Numbered from the stretch's first letter, positions 51,760 to 63,867 are shown. The stretch: DNA of 64,000 nt from Sacculina carcini (GCA_916048095.2 OU696585.1:5739460-5803459); one strand, 5' to 3'. The notes: generated by a model not told the origin, from the sequence alone. Made by a program: numbers and translations.

Positions 51760-52281
51760 ATCAGACGTCATCGCAGAAACGCTGAATAAATTTTTCCATA
51801 AAGATACTTCGAATCACCCAGACAAAAATATAATTCATGTTCTTTTCTGTTGAGATAATAATGACTTGTATGTGTCTTCATTGGATACTAAAGCAGTTTT
51901 CCTCATTAAAGGGCCATAGAAAGCAGTTATATGCTTCACTCACCCTAAAACCAATGTGAGGAGACCCAACAAAAATGAAATTGATGAGATGTTGAATTTG
52001 AAATAAAATTTTAACTATGTGAGTATCCCCATTAAATGAAACTCATGAATTGTTGATTTTACAATATAATTTTGAATTTATAATGAGATTTGATAACATT
52101 TTCCCAGCCACACGTTAATCTATGCCAGCTCTATTTTGTGTCTTTTCCCTTGGATGCCTTCTAAACATCAAGGGGTCTCGGCCCATGCACACAGAAAGTA
52201 TCACTTTTTATCCAAGCGTTGAACCGGTTCCCGTGACATACGGATCCGGAACCGTGAGTATCAATTTTTGCGATTCCAGCC
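51760..52281. other. No feature recognised
   Basis: AT-rich sequence without gene or repeat that I recognise. Near 52200-52260 words such as GAACCGGTTCCCGTGAC resemble the minisatellite at 57419-57590. Confidence 0.4.
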
Positions 52282-52800
52282 CTAGTCTATACCGCCATAT
52301 CTACCGCTGATTACTGGTAGTTTGCTGTTGCCTGTTCTGATTTTGATTATGTATATGCGTTGTCGCTTACTCAGTTTAGTTATGTACTCTTCAATTTCGT
52401 ATTTTTTCTTGTACAACCTGTAATTACTACAAATTGACTGGGTAGATTTACTTGTAAACCAGCGGTTATCCAAATTTATCTGAGTGTTTTTTTAAAAGTT
52501 CTGAGTGTTCTTGAGTGAGTGTTCTGAGTGTTCTGAGTGTTCTGAGTGTTCTGAGTGTTCTGAGTGACTTTGAGTGTTCTGAGTGTTCTGAGTGACTTTG
52601 AGTGTTCTGAGTGTTCTGAGTGACTTTGAGTGTTCTGAGTGTTCTGACCATTGTCTTAATCGGGCTGATGACAGTTTGCAACATCCAGACACCAGAAAGG
52701 CCGCACTCATTGCAACTATTCCTGATGTACAATAGCCGAACTGATATATATTTTCCGGTCTGGCTTAACTTTAACAAGAAGCTGTACATAATATAATTTA
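52282..52800 (-). pseudogene. L2-like non-LTR ORF2 C-terminal fragment with a minisatellite inserted
   Basis: The minus strand reads CNECGLSGVWMLQTVISPIK, then a tandem TCAGAACAC array, then DNRWFTSKSTQSICSNYRLY, KKKYEIEEYITKL and IKIRTGNSKLPVISGRYGGI. These are the blocks that follow the RT in L2/CR1-like elements, before the terminal CX2C…H…C motif. It stops after GGI; the missing continuation resembles 57606-57887. Confidence 0.75.
52498..52640. repeat. GAGTGTTCT minisatellite
   Basis: A 9-bp unit GAGTGTTCT, in part organised as a 27-bp higher-order unit with GAGTGACTT, about 15 copies in all. It lies inside the L2-like coding fragment. Confidence 0.93.
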
Positions 52801-53738
52801 GCTTCGTTCGTTTTCCAGTTATCATCTTTATCCAGTGGTTGATTGTTTTTCATTTTTTATATACGTCCACAGAGAATATGCCTGTCTCACCCCGTATCAT
52901 ATCATTGCTAGTTTTCTCATGTACTACATGTATGTAGAAGTGCAGATTTAATAAAATTCATTTGCAGCAGCTCAAGTTCTCTCACTGCGTCATTTGCCTA
53001 TACTTCGCAGGCGCATGTCATTACCAGAAGTCGGAAAAATATGTGATCACATAAGAAAAAATTATTCCTAAAACCATTTTTACGGCATAAAACATAAAAT
53101 GTAACGTATTCTCCATAAACTTGAGGCTCTCATAATGCACATATGGGTTTATACAGCTTGCACCTGACCCACTCGGCTCTCCTTTACTCCTCAATACTTC
53201 TCTCGCATAACAGGTGCGAATTCTCCTCCACTTCTTTTGAACGTGATTCGCTGAATCAAACAAAATAAGCAAGCATACTACATAATGCAAACTAAGCATT
53301 TATCACAACCAAATGAACAACTAACAATCAAAATAAACAAGCATATCAGTGTTATTAAACCAGAAGTGCACGTAGTAACTGCGTAGTAAATTGGTTGGTA
53401 AGCTTGTATAAGTCAACATGTTTCAAAAACCCATCGATTTTGTTTTTTCAGCGGGTGAGAATTCATCAAATTCCTGTACGAAGTACCTCACTACCTCAAT
53501 CCACGCATTTCTACGTTCGTTTTTGCTACTCTACTCATCTTTCGATGAATCCCACAATGCAATATGTTTCTCTATTAAGAGAATAAACTCCTCCGTGTTT
53601 ATTTTCTCTACCATATTTGCACAATTCACCTTCTTCATACCACATCTCAACACACACCGACTCTACACTGCACACTGAATGAACACTGAACCCCCGACTA
53701 CAACTGAATGAACACTGAACATCATGCGTCATCGTCAT
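52801..53738. other. No feature recognised
   Basis: AT-rich sequence with only short chance ORFs. Nothing supported. A short direct repeat of AACTGAATGAACACTGAAC occurs at about 53670-53720. Confidence 0.4.
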
Positions 53739-53992
53739 ACAGTTGACGCAAACAGTGTGCTCGTGTGAAGGGCTTCATTGGAAACAATGTTTCGCAGGCA
53801 GTCGCGTCAACTGACAGTTGTCTCAACAAGTTGCGCGAGCTATCAACTGACAAACTCAGTTGACGCAACTGGTAACTGCAGTTGCATCGTGTGAAAGGCT
53901 CCATTGATAAGCATGGCGCTACAAACTAGCTGGCTAAACTAGCTGCGACAACTAGTTGACGCAAATTGTTGCATCGTGTGAAAGGGGCTTAT
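53739..53992. repeat. MITE-like repeat with AGTTGACGCAA palindromes
   Basis: AGTTGACGCAA occurs three times (about 53740, 53857, 53952) with its complement TCGCGTCAACTG at 53802. TCGTGTGAAAGG-type ends appear at 53760, 53888 and 53973. The arrangement suggests nested or tandem short inverted-repeat elements. Confidence 0.55.
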
Positions 53993-54112
53993 GCGCTGAT
54001 TGTGCGTATATCAATGGTTGTGTGATTTAGCTTGAATGACTGGTGTGTATATGATTTACACGATTCGGGTTTGGAATTGGCAGTCTGGGCTATTGACTGC
54101 TCGTACCAGGTA

Positions 54113-54921
54113 TTAGATGCGGTGAAACAGCTTCCCTGCAATCGCACCCCTGATCTGTGGAAATAACCAAAAATCACAGGGAGCAAGCTCAGGTGAGTAG
54201 GGTGTATGGGGTAGAAGCGTCACTCCCTGCTTCTCCAGGAACTGCTGAGCGAGGCAAGTTTTGTGGGGCGCAGCATTGTCGTGGTGCAGCAAAAGGCGCC
54301 ATCGGCCGTGCAGACTTGGCCTGATGCTCCAGGACTTGAGGAAGGACTTGGTCAATTTAGTACTGGGCTGTGATAGTAGATTGTTGAAACATTACATCCA
54401 CACACATTGGGTCCTGATAATCGAAGAAGATGGTGAAAAAGTGCTGACTGCTGTGAAATCCTTCCTTCAAAATCTGAGGTCTAGGCTCTTCATTACTTAA
54501 CAACACCATGTTGATTGCTTGTCTCTTTTGGTGAAGAAACAAGTCCAACATTTGTGTCCAGTAGCAACATCTTAGAACCGTTTGGACCATTTGGTTCGAA
54601 CTCAAATAGCCAATGACGACAAATTTGTACCCGTTCGCATTTCTGCTCTTCCGTTAGCAAATGGAGGATTCATCGGGCACACTTCTTCCTCAGCCCTAAG
54701 TGCTGAAGCATGATGTCATGTGCACTCCCATAACTGACGTTAAGCTCCAAGGATAAGAACCGAAGTGTGAGTGCTGGATCCTCGTCAATGTTGGCTCGCG
54801 CACGGGCAGTTCTTGATTCGCAATTTAATATTGACATAATCGCACAGCGCAACAAGATAATGCGACCAAGGCAAACGGCGACAGTCATGTAGCAACAGGC
54901 AACCCCGCGCACCCCTCCCAC
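54113..54921 (-). pseudogene. mariner transposase
   Basis: Helix-turn-helix part: SRTARARANIDEDPALTLRF, LELNVSYGSAHDIMLQHLGL. Catalytic part: FFTIFFDYQDP (first Asp), LLHHDNAAPHK (second Asp), and YSPELAPCDFWLFP (third Asp), the DD34D signature. Two frameshifts split it. Length is near the usual ~345 residues if joined, but the C-terminus is cut. Confidence 0.9.
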
Positions 54922-54984
54922 CTAGCGCTTATTGTCTCTCAGCTACGAGTCCTACTGTCATTACTTTCTGATCACCCCTCGTAA
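54113..54984 (-). mobile_element. mariner transposon, broken
   Basis: Transposase pieces lie in three frames on the minus strand. The right end (54959-54984) reads TTACGAGGGGTGATCAGAAA on the element strand, a mariner-type terminal sequence next to TA. No matching left terminal repeat was found before 54113, so the 3' end is truncated or diverged. Confidence 0.8.
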
Positions 54985-55882
54985 CTAACAAAATAGTTGT
55001 CCTTAGCCGCGTACAACCATGTCAGTCTGTTGATTTCATTCATAACATAATTTGAGTGAAAACACAATTTGTACACAAATATGACATAATTCATCAATGT
55101 CCACACAATCTGACTACCATCCAGGATTTTCACGTGCATTTCATTCGATACAAACAAACTTAGGAGGCATCTATCTCGCCTGGTTCACACCTGTATGTGT
55201 TTTTACATTCTTTATAGGCGACACGCCAAATGTGATCGATGTACCGTGATCAAAGTCTTGGTCATGTATGCTAAGAATGGGTGGATTCTTTACTTTTTCA
55301 AAAGTATAACTAGTACCAAGTTGCGGTAGATACATTTTTTCATGCCCCTTCCGAAAATATATATTTTATCGGATTCAATGAGAAAAACCTTCCCGGTAGT
55401 CAAGTTTAAACATTCATTTTGTCGTAAAATTGCGATCGTGTAGCGTTTAATTGACTGCCCGGATTTTTTAATTATTGTTGTTTGTTTGTTTTGGTGTTTG
55501 ACTATTGAATTGTAATTGAAGTCACCATGGAAAGGATGCTGTTTTCACTCGAATTTAGAAAAATGTTGTATCAAAATTCATGCGATACTTATTCGCTAAA
55601 ATTTCCTGAAAATGCGGTTATTTAATAAAATTCGGGTAATCATAAGTCAAAATAATATATTAATAATAGATTTAATAAATTAAGTGTAATACATAATATG
55701 TATTTAATTTAGTATTTTACCTCGTGTAATATGCCTCTATGCGCACGGACTTACTTGCAAAAATTTACATGTATTTCATATAAAAATACAACATAATACG
55801 CATTTTTTGAATACACGTCACAACTGCATTCACCGCAATTTAATACTAGCATTAATTATGAAACCGATACACCGTAGTGTTC
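54985..55882. other. No feature recognised
   Basis: AT-rich unique-looking sequence without ORFs longer than 60 codons or recognisable repeats. Confidence 0.4.
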
Positions 55883-55890
55883 ATGTAGTG

Positions 55891-57364
55891 CAGCGGTTCT
55901 TAACCTTTTGGCTTCCATTTCCCCCTTTCACGTCAAGCTTAAGAACCATTTCCCCCTTTATTTTCAATTCCTCAACCCCTCCTCCCAACTGCCAAAATGT
56001 AGTAATTCTTACTATAAAACAATCATTTACTACAAATTTTATTCGTTGTCAGAAATTCAACAGAACAGATGACACATTGAGGGTTCTGGTACATTGCTGA
56101 GCCATTAGTGTGTGTGTATGTGTGTGTGTGTGTGTTTGGGCTAAGATGTTTGCGTATGCAAGTGTGTATGTTAGCGCGAGTAAAAGTGTGCACCTGTTTG
56201 TGTGGCTGTGGTCCTTGCGCGAGCGGTAGATATGTTTGTTTGTGAATGCGTGCGTGTCTGTATGCGCAGCACTGGTTGTACAGGCAGATGGTGTGCACGT
56301 GTGTGTATGTGTATGCGTGTGACTGTGTATGTGTTCGTGTGTTGGTGCGCGTGTGTGCTGAACTTTGTTGGTGACTGTAACTAGGGGAAATGGGAGTCGG
56401 TCTTGGGGAGTGTCTACGGGTGGTGTGGTCTTGTAGGCGAGCGTGGTACAGCGAAGTCCCACGCGCGCCTGTCTCTTAATGCACATTAACTTTGTTCGGC
56501 AGAAGTTGTTTTGTATTGCGACAAGGGTGCTCCGGACCATTCTTCACCAGATATGTGAATCCAAACTCAAGGTATGAATCATGGTACAACCGTTTCTTAG
56601 ACATCTGAGAAAATGTGAAACATTAATTAGTTGCGGATAGAGAAGATTAGACTAGCTACCAGAAAAAATTACATGAAACAGATAAATTGTGAAGAACACT
56701 TATTTATGATAATAATAAATAATTGAATTACAAATTTAATTGCCAGTACATTGAGAATTAAGAATGGAAACTAGATCGTGAAAGCGTGGGGAAAGGGGAA
56801 GTGAGTATACCACACGTACTTGTTTCGGTGTGCGTGGAACACATGCGAATGATACAACTGTCAATACACAACTGTATATTAAGCGGCATTATTGTGTGTG
56901 AGTGTGACAATTGATGGATGGCGCATATGTATGATGCATGCCTGGACCACGTGAGGATGTCGCTGACGTATCTGAGTCATGCTACAAAGCCATTCAGCAC
57001 AACACTGAACGAATCACGACGTTTGCACGCGCAAACCGTAATACTCGCTTTGAAAGTGCACAGACATACACGCCTTGCACACTAACACAAACCGGAGTAG
57101 CATCGATCACATGTTTGACAATTGAAATGATGATGAAACGATATCCACCACAAACCGCCATGATGGTGATTGATGTTTCATTTTTAATCATTTGTCTGTA
57201 TCACAGGATATTTATCAAGTCCAAATCGCTTCGGTCAATTAAAATTGCAGGACGACACCCAGCCAGACCAACCAAGCATAGACCGTCACATCGAGCTCCC
57301 ATTTCTCCCCGGGAGGTGTCAAATTTCTCCCTGGGGGGAAATTTGCCCCGGTTAAGAACCGCTG
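55891..57364 (+). mobile_element. Non-autonomous hAT element (1474 bp)
   Basis: The left end CAGCGGTTCTTAACC and the right end GGTTAAGAACCGCTG are perfect 15-bp inverted repeats. An 8-bp target duplication ATGTAGTG flanks them (55883-55890, 57365-57372). The interior has a (TG)n-rich part (about 56106-56360) and no recognisable transposase; the open frame at 56938-57603 runs past the element's end and has no motif. Mobilised presumably by a hAT transposase elsewhere. Confidence 0.95.
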
Positions 57365-57418
57365 ATGTAGTGTGTGCGCAATGCGCATACTTTTTCCTGT
57401 CAGTCCTAATCCTAAGAT

Positions 57419-57560
57419 CCGTGCGGACCCGGGCTCAAGAATCGGGACCGTGTGGACTCGGATACGAGAATCGGAACCGTGTGGACTCGGATCTGAGAAT
57501 CGGAACCGTGTGGCTCGGATCCGTGTGTACCCGGTTCCAATATCCACGTAGCAGAATTGG
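57419..57560. repeat. 28-bp minisatellite (GAATCGGAACCGTGTGGACT)
   Basis: Three to four tandem units of about 28 bp, followed by the palindrome-rich GAACCGGTTCCGGAACCGG at 57571-57590. Confidence 0.88.
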
Positions 57561-57605
57561 CAGAACCGGTTCCGGAACCGGTTCCTGCCAAGCCATAGTA
57601 TAGTC

Positions 57606-58075
57606 ATAGAACAAATATACTGCAACAAATGCAATAAACTGCAAGTAGGTGATGCATATCACTTAATAATGCAATGTGAAAATTCAACAATGGTACAGTT
57701 GAGAGAAGAAAATATACCGGACCAATACAAAGCGAGCAGAGGAAAGTACAATTTCATACAGCTCATGCAGTGCAAAAACACAGACGTGATGACACGCCTG
57801 TCTAAATTCATAACTGCGTGTCTTGGACTGTATAATCGAAAACTTGTGAACTTATTATTGCGCAATGACCGTGTTGATGTGTATTAAATTGTTACTCTAT
57901 GTGTAGGAATTGCTGATGTGTTACTTATCTAAATTCATAACTGAATCTCTTGGACTGTGTAATCAAAGACTTGTGAACTTGATTGATGTGTATTAGTACG
58001 TGTATTAATTGTACATGTCGGGAGCAGCGCTCCATATATCGGTAATAATAATAATAATTATAATAATGTTTATTG
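57606..58075 (+). pseudogene. Non-LTR ORF2 C-terminal end, 3' UTR and (TAA)n tail
   Basis: The frame reads IYCNKCNKLQVGDAYHLIMQ then C, the CX2C…H…C motif, and ends KFITACLGLYNRKLVNLLLR … at 57885. Such C-termini belong to L2/CR1-like ORF2 proteins. A 3' UTR follows, with an imperfect duplication (TCTAAATTCATAACTG at 57798 and 57930), and then a (TAA)n tail at about 58042-58065. Only the last ~95 codons remain. Confidence 0.8.
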
Positions 58076-58312
58076 ATCACAAGTCCAATAATTACGAAGA
58101 AAAATATAACAGAGGTATAACAGAGCTCCATTGAATCCCACAACAGAACACCAACACACACAAACACATATAACGGTAAAGCATCACTACGACATCAACA
58201 CACCGAAAACATCTACTGATATACACTTAACAAGGCATCTATAATATAGCAAACCATGTCCGAGGGCTAAGCCCACAATTGGCCTCGTTTGATCACTGCT
58301 TTACGTGAAAAA

Positions 58313-58436
58313 GGTCACACGAGGTCAATTGTTGGCCAATCCAACGATTGGCGTAGCCAACTGTTGGCCTGCAGCGGACAATCGTTGGCGTGGCCAACAA
58401 TTGGCTTGCGTGTGGTCACACGAGGCCAGTAATTGT
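58313..58436. repeat. MITE-like palindromic element with GGTCACACGAGG
   Basis: GGTCACACGAGG at 58313 and again at 58424. Between them CAATTGTTGGCC (58325-58336) and GGCCAACAATTG (about 58393-58404) form a 12-bp inverted pair. The complement CCTCGTGTGACC occurs at about 58971-58982, so the whole element may span 58313-58982. Confidence 0.6.
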
Positions 58437-59135
58437 CCAAGCCAATAGATGTGGTGCAGAGTATATCGATGTGGTTTATTTTGCTCTCCTGACTATACGA
58501 TTTGAATTTGTATTTAATCCAGGTGTATTCTTGAATGTATAGATCAATTATATACTCTGATTGTATAATACACAAGTTGGACACATTCTACAGCTTCTAT
58601 ATATTTTTACCTATATATTCATCAAAAATGAATCTAGTGATAAACCAAACATGAACTTGTGTTATACAAATATTATATTACAGACTCCACCTCAACATGA
58701 TGAAATCGTCACGAACACAAAAACTTACAACACATTACAGGCCCACAAACTGACTTGAATTCGCTGTACGCGTTGCTTCATCGCCATGTGGTGAAAAACG
58801 GAGGATCTAATATTTGTCTTGCGCGATAAGTATATCATTATCAGTGAGACAGTGCGCGTTAATTGCAGGGAAACGTAGCACCCTCTTGAACCAAGCAGCT
58901 GAAATGCAGGCCAATTGCCTTGAAAGTTGACAATTTTCAACATCGGTTTTCGGCTTAGCCGACAGTTCGCCTCGTGTGACCACGGCTGAAGTAGCATTGT
59001 TAACTTTTCTGAAAGAGCACTTTTCATACGTCTCACAATAGAATTGAATCCTTTGCTTGACGTTTCACTTCTCCCGAAGTCCGCCGACTGATCAAAACCG
59101 CTGGTGATCTTCTGTATGTGGACCTCCGTTGTTGC

Positions 59136-59504
59136 CCAGTGTAAGACCATTACTGGGTGGCACACTGTTCGCAGTGCTCTGAACTTGGCCATAAAGGTGA
59201 CCGCTGCTCGTCAAAGACTGCCACCTGCGGCCACTGTGCTGGTGCTCATCTTTCAAGTGCATGCCCTGATATGATCAAGTCATCCTGAGCTAACTGCGCC
59301 AAACACGGACACCCTGCTGACCATTCATCTTTCTCGTTACGCTGCTCTTCTTTCCTGGCTGTACGTAATTCAATTATTCTTCGCACCATTATTGCATATG
59401 AAATTATAAATCACGCAATTCCGCCTTCTGGACAGTCTTCCCTTGAGGCTGTTTCGAGTGATTTACTATATCAGGGCTGCCAGCCATGCATTGAGCCGCC
59501 CTAA
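59136..59504 (+). pseudogene. Non-LTR ORF1 zinc-knuckle fragment
   Basis: In one plus-strand frame: CSQCSELGHKGDRC, CGHCAGAHLSSAC and, past a TGA at 59287-59289, CAKHGHPADHSSFSLRC, then IIRRTI-like sequence to IPPSGQSS and a stop at about 59502. Same three-knuckle order as 43623-43945. One stop codon. Confidence 0.75.
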
Positions 59505-59644
59505 CAAGTAATCAGTCCACTAGTCCCGCATTTGGTATCTCAGTCTCCATGTTCCGCAGATACGCTTCTTTATTTATATGCACATGGTACAGCTAATACT
59601 GTACAACATCTACATTCTCAAGCGCCTGATCATTTCATAAAAAT

Positions 59645-60840
59645 AGTTTATTATTATTATTAGTATTAATTACAGGCAAATCCAGTAGCATGGAAAGAGT
59701 GCAAGCACTATTACCACCCTAAGGTGGCCCCATGTACCGGAAGCGCCCAAAAGATTGAGAGAGAAAGAGAGTTCGAAGAGAAAAAAGTCTAGAAAGAGAG
59801 TTGGAAAGAAAATAATAAATAAATAACAATAAATAATAAACCATGATCCGATAACAATCCATAATGTCACTCCGCCCACGTTCCTCAATAAATAATAACA
59901 ATCAACAATAAATATGTGATTCAGTAAATAACAGCCATCAATAAATAAGAATAAATATTAATAAATAAGTAATGAATAACAATCAAGAACAATACATATG
60001 ATTCAATAAGAAACATCCAACAATAAATATAAATATTATTCAATCAGTAACAACAACACAAATAAATATGGTTCAATAAACAATAACACCAATAAATATG
60101 ATTCAATATACAACAACAACAATAAATATGATTCAATAAACAGCAACAACAATAAATATGATTGAATAAACAACAACAACAATAATTATGATTCAATAAA
60201 CAGCAACAACAATAAATATGATTCAATAAATAACAACAACAATAAATATGACTCAATAAACAGCAACAACAATAAATATGATTCAATAAACAACAACAGC
60301 CAACACTGAATAAAAGTATAATTTAATAAATAACAACAACCAATAATAAATAGTAATAAATAGAGAGTAAAATAGGAATAAATATAAATAAATAGAAAAT
60401 AAATAACAATAAGCATGAATAAATAACAATAAATATGAATAAATATACAATTAATAAGACTCAACAGTCAATTCCGCTCTTTCAGTAGCATTTCATTTAC
60501 TTTGGCCTTGAATTTGTTCAAATTGTTCTGCGAGAAAGCCTCCTCCTTCAACGTGTTCCAAGTAGACACAGTGGCCGGAAGAAAGCAACGTTGGAATTGT
60601 TTTGTACGACAACGAATTGGAGCCATGCACTGTGTAGTGTAGTAAATGAGTGATAGTGGTCACGAAGCAGCGTTGGCGTTTGTGCGCGTGCGTTCGTCCT
60701 TGAAACGTGTATGTATGAGTGATAGCATAGCGAGCGGTGTAAAGAGCGTTGGGTGTTGCAGCGGGTTTCATGCGGTACGTCGCCATGGTGACGATGGTGC
60801 CGTGCTCACGAGTGTATTGTGTATGTATGTGTGTCTGTAG
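59645..60840 (-). mobile_element. Non-LTR retrotransposon family X, 3' part
   Basis: On the minus strand the end of ORF2 (60660-60478) reads RTKQFQRCFLPATVSTWNTL then FKAKVNEMLLKER, a CR1/L2-type C-terminus. An AT-rich 3' UTR with ~30-bp tandem units follows, then the conserved GTGGGCGGAGTGACATTATG block, and CTGGATTTGCCTGTAATTAA into a (TAA)n tail at about 59645-59660. The 3' half is shared with 2352-2797. Confidence 0.82.
60020..60300. repeat. 30-bp minisatellite in the family X 3' UTR
   Basis: About nine units of AATAAATATGATTCAATAAA plus CA(G/A)CAACAAC. The reverse orientation words at 2360-2530 are a shorter version. Confidence 0.9.
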
Positions 60841-60863
60841 TTTGGCGTGAGACTGGATGAGGC

Positions 60864-60865
<2 letters not shown>

Positions 60866-60896
<31 letters not shown>

Positions 60897-60955
60897 TATC
60901 ACAGGCAAATCCAGCAGCATGGGAAGAGTGCAAGGACACTATTACCACCCACACT
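60866..60955 (-). mobile_element. Family X 3' terminus, very short copy
   Basis: (TTA)n (60866-60898) followed by CACAGGCAAATCCAGCAGCA and GTGCAAGGACACTATTACCACCC in parts, the same as the end at 59676-59725. It is a severely 5'-truncated insertion of about 90 bp. Confidence 0.85.
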
Positions 60956-61462
60956 ATTACTCGGCCATCAAACTGGACAAGTCTCTTATTTTTCACAGGC
61001 TCAATTAATGTAAATCTCTTTACCATAAAATTCCTCGCTCGTCTCTCAAAATTCCCCAGCGCATTTTATCCAGACCTGCCGCTTTGTACTTCATCCTTCT
61101 TCATGTCGTCATACATCTTCTTACCTTTTCCAGCCTCACTGGCTACCTCTCATTCCATGAATCCACCATAGTCTTTGTTGCATTATCTAAAAATGTATTC
61201 ATAACCCAAATCGACCTCTACCTCTCTGACCTCCTATCTCTCTCTAACACTTTTCTCCCCGTATGTCACTTCCTCTTATCTGTCCTCGAGCCATCAACGA
61301 ATTAACCTGGTCTGCGAAGTACTTCTTTTTCTTGGGCCCAAGATTATTCAACTACATATTACTTTATGATTATTACTTACTTCCTCCTTACATCGTTTCA
61401 TCTACGTCGTATCGATCATTCTCCTATTCGCTATTGAAATATCTCTTCTTTCTTTTTAAATC
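60956..61462. other. No feature recognised
   Basis: Pyrimidine-rich (TCTCT, CTTCCTC) on the plus strand, possibly non-LTR debris on the minus strand, but no diagnostic motif. Confidence 0.35.
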
Positions 61463-62464
61463 TGTGGCGGTTGGCTCGCCACTGAGCGTTACAAGCACAC
61501 AGGATGAGTTCTCTGGACCGACTGTTTATTGCAACATATGACAATTACACATACGCACGGCTGCACAGCGCTTGCAATGCAGAGGATGCGTGCCCCTGCT
61601 CCGAAGACACACAATGTCGCCAGGGCAGAGGACGCTTTGCGCTTGCCTCTGGCGGGCTCCCCGAAGTGGTGGGTGACGCTGTTGCACGTGGCGCACCACA
61701 GAGCTCCCCCACCAGAAGCGAAGCGGTATTGATGAGTCAGTGAGTCGGTGATGAATGCGCAGGCGTGAAAAATTGGCGCGACATAATTCGCCGCAGCACG
61801 ATGCCAAGTAGATTGCACACAATGGAGTCGATGTCGTGCTGCGCAGTCCGGTGGCGAAACAAGTTGTTATAGAGACTGTAGCCAGCAAGGAGTCGAGCCA
61901 ATCTTGATTTTGTTGACCCCTTGCTGCGCCGACGGTTGCTTCTGATGTTTTAACGTCCAGCGGTATCGGAAGAACGATTGCGTACGCGCTGGGCGGAGTC
62001 GGTCCTCGATGGTGTGATGCTGGTTACTCCTGTCAGCAGCTTATGGTGCGTGGCCCTCATAGCGAGGCACAGACGGCTGTTGACAGAGGCGTGATGCGAA
62101 TAGATGACGCATGTAGTTGACGCGTATGCAGAAGACGAGTATATAGACGACGGAAATGTAATTCAAGCGATTAGGCGCCGTAGAAATTATCACTCAGCAT
62201 CACACCATCCTCACTCGGGGCACCAAAGTGGCGATTGGCTCGCCACGGAGCTACACAAACACACGAGGCGAGTGTTCTGGACCGACAGTGTATTGCGACA
62301 TAAGACAATTACACATACGCACGGTTGCACAACGCTTGCAATGCAGAGGACGAGTGCCCCTCCTCCAATGACACACAATGTCGCCGGGGCAGAGGACGCC
62401 GTGCGCTTGCTTTTGGCGGTTTCCCCGAAGTAGTGCGTGACGCTGTTGCACGTGTCGCACCACA
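61463..62464 (-). mobile_element. TRIM-like miniature LTR retrotransposon
   Basis: LTRs 61463-61700 and 62227-62464, 238 bp each and clearly related (TGTGGCGGTTGGCTCGCCAC … GCGCACCACA). On the element strand a polypurine tract TGGTGGGGGAGCTC precedes the 3' LTR (61701-61714). One base after the 5' LTR comes TGGTGCCCCGAGTGAGG, a TGG-type primer site (62209-62225). The 526-bp interior encodes nothing recognisable. No clear target duplication. Confidence 0.8.
62008..62209. repeat. 15-bp perfect inverted repeat inside the TRIM
   Basis: GATGGTGTGATGCTG (62008-62022) and CAGCATCACACCATC (62195-62209), 172 bp apart, the latter abutting the primer-binding site. Confidence 0.85.
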
Positions 62465-63366
62465 AATATTTTAACAGATTCGCTAATTCCTTATGCTTCT
62501 ATATAATCTCTCACGCCAAGCCTCTGCGATATTTAATTTTATTTTTAGTTTGCAGTTGTCTCTCTGATCCTACTTCTGTATAATATTGAGTATATGATAA
62601 GTTTCTCCACGCCACGTGTGACTGTTTCTTATATATTTACTCATTGCTTATTTATTTGTTCAAGTGTCTTCTTTGTGCCCATGTTATTTTGTGTTTTGCA
62701 ATTGTTTCTTAATGTTCACTCGTGCACTTTTCTGCCTGGTTCTGGGTGCGAGCTTTTGTACTTGTTAATATTTTACTCCACTTAATCTGTATCAAATCTT
62801 GATTTTGTCATTGAAATGCGCCATATCAAATATATGTTGCTGTTGTTAGTAGAAATCGAGCGTTCATTGAATGACTGTGACCGGCGCACAGATGCGTTGA
62901 GTGAGGCTGGGTAAACATTGTGTTGTTTCTTTGTGTTTTGTGCTGTGTTTCGCGGTGTGAATATTTAGTATTGAGGCTGTTTACTTGTTGTGTTATTGTG
63001 TGATCGTATTATTTGTATTTCATCGTTTTATGTAATTCAACTACATGTATTCTCAATATGCCTCCGTTTACACTATGGAAAATTGATATATGGTGAATAA
63101 TCATGAACGATGAACGAACATGAACATGAACGATGGACGATGTTGTTGTGTTTTTGTAGAGTATATCTTCAAGATGTGTACGATGCTTGATACGATTGGC
63201 TTCGATTTAACAAAAATGGTCTGCAGGGACAATCATCCTAAATACTGTGAATCTAGTGAGTATGATTTATGTTGCTATATATTACTTGCATATTATACAT
63301 AGTTTGTTAATAGGGTTCTCAAAAATTAACCTAAAAATAGAAAAATAACATAATTTTTTAGAAAAA
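62465..63366. other. No feature recognised
   Basis: T-rich sequence with short chance ORFs only. Nothing supported. Confidence 0.4.
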
Positions 63367-63796
63367 TGTATGTAACGAGACCGAAAAATATAAAATCACA
63401 CACGGTCTGTATTCTGTACGTGCATGCACACGTGCTCACAATACCAAATTCTCCACAGCACGATGACACGCGAACGCACACACCACCGAAGCACAACAAC
63501 AACCCTGCATTCGCTCGTGCAACGCTGCAACGCAAGTATCACACACTCACAGACATACATGTATACATGTGCATTCATGAGCCAACATCTGACAATACCG
63601 GATCAAGTTGCAAGACAGCGAACGACTGGACACATTTGGCAGAATCATTCATTCGCAAGATCAAGGCCACATACATTAACACACACTCGCACATACACTC
63701 ACGCGCAAGCATGAACATGACTCAGCATCGTTTAACGCAGATGATTAGCAACACATAACATGAATCAATAGACCAATCTGCAAATTGCACACAACA
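63367..63796 (-). repeat. 3' LTR of element D
   Basis: About 430 bp from TGTATGTAACGAG to TTGCACACAACA, CA-rich on the plus strand. On the element strand it is preceded by the purine tract AGGAAGGAG (63797-63805). The other LTR lies outside the window, so edges are inferred from TG/CA ends and the tract. Confidence 0.65.
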
Positions 63797-63867
63797 CTCC
63801 TTCCTGATTTTCAGGAATCAAATCATCCCTCATAATCACTCAACCAATCGGGTGGCCTTCGAGCTCT

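Noticed and set aside
56938..57603. 221-codon plus-strand ORF
   Set aside because: It crosses the right end and target duplication of the hAT element and runs into a minisatellite, so it cannot be an old intact gene. No domain recognised.
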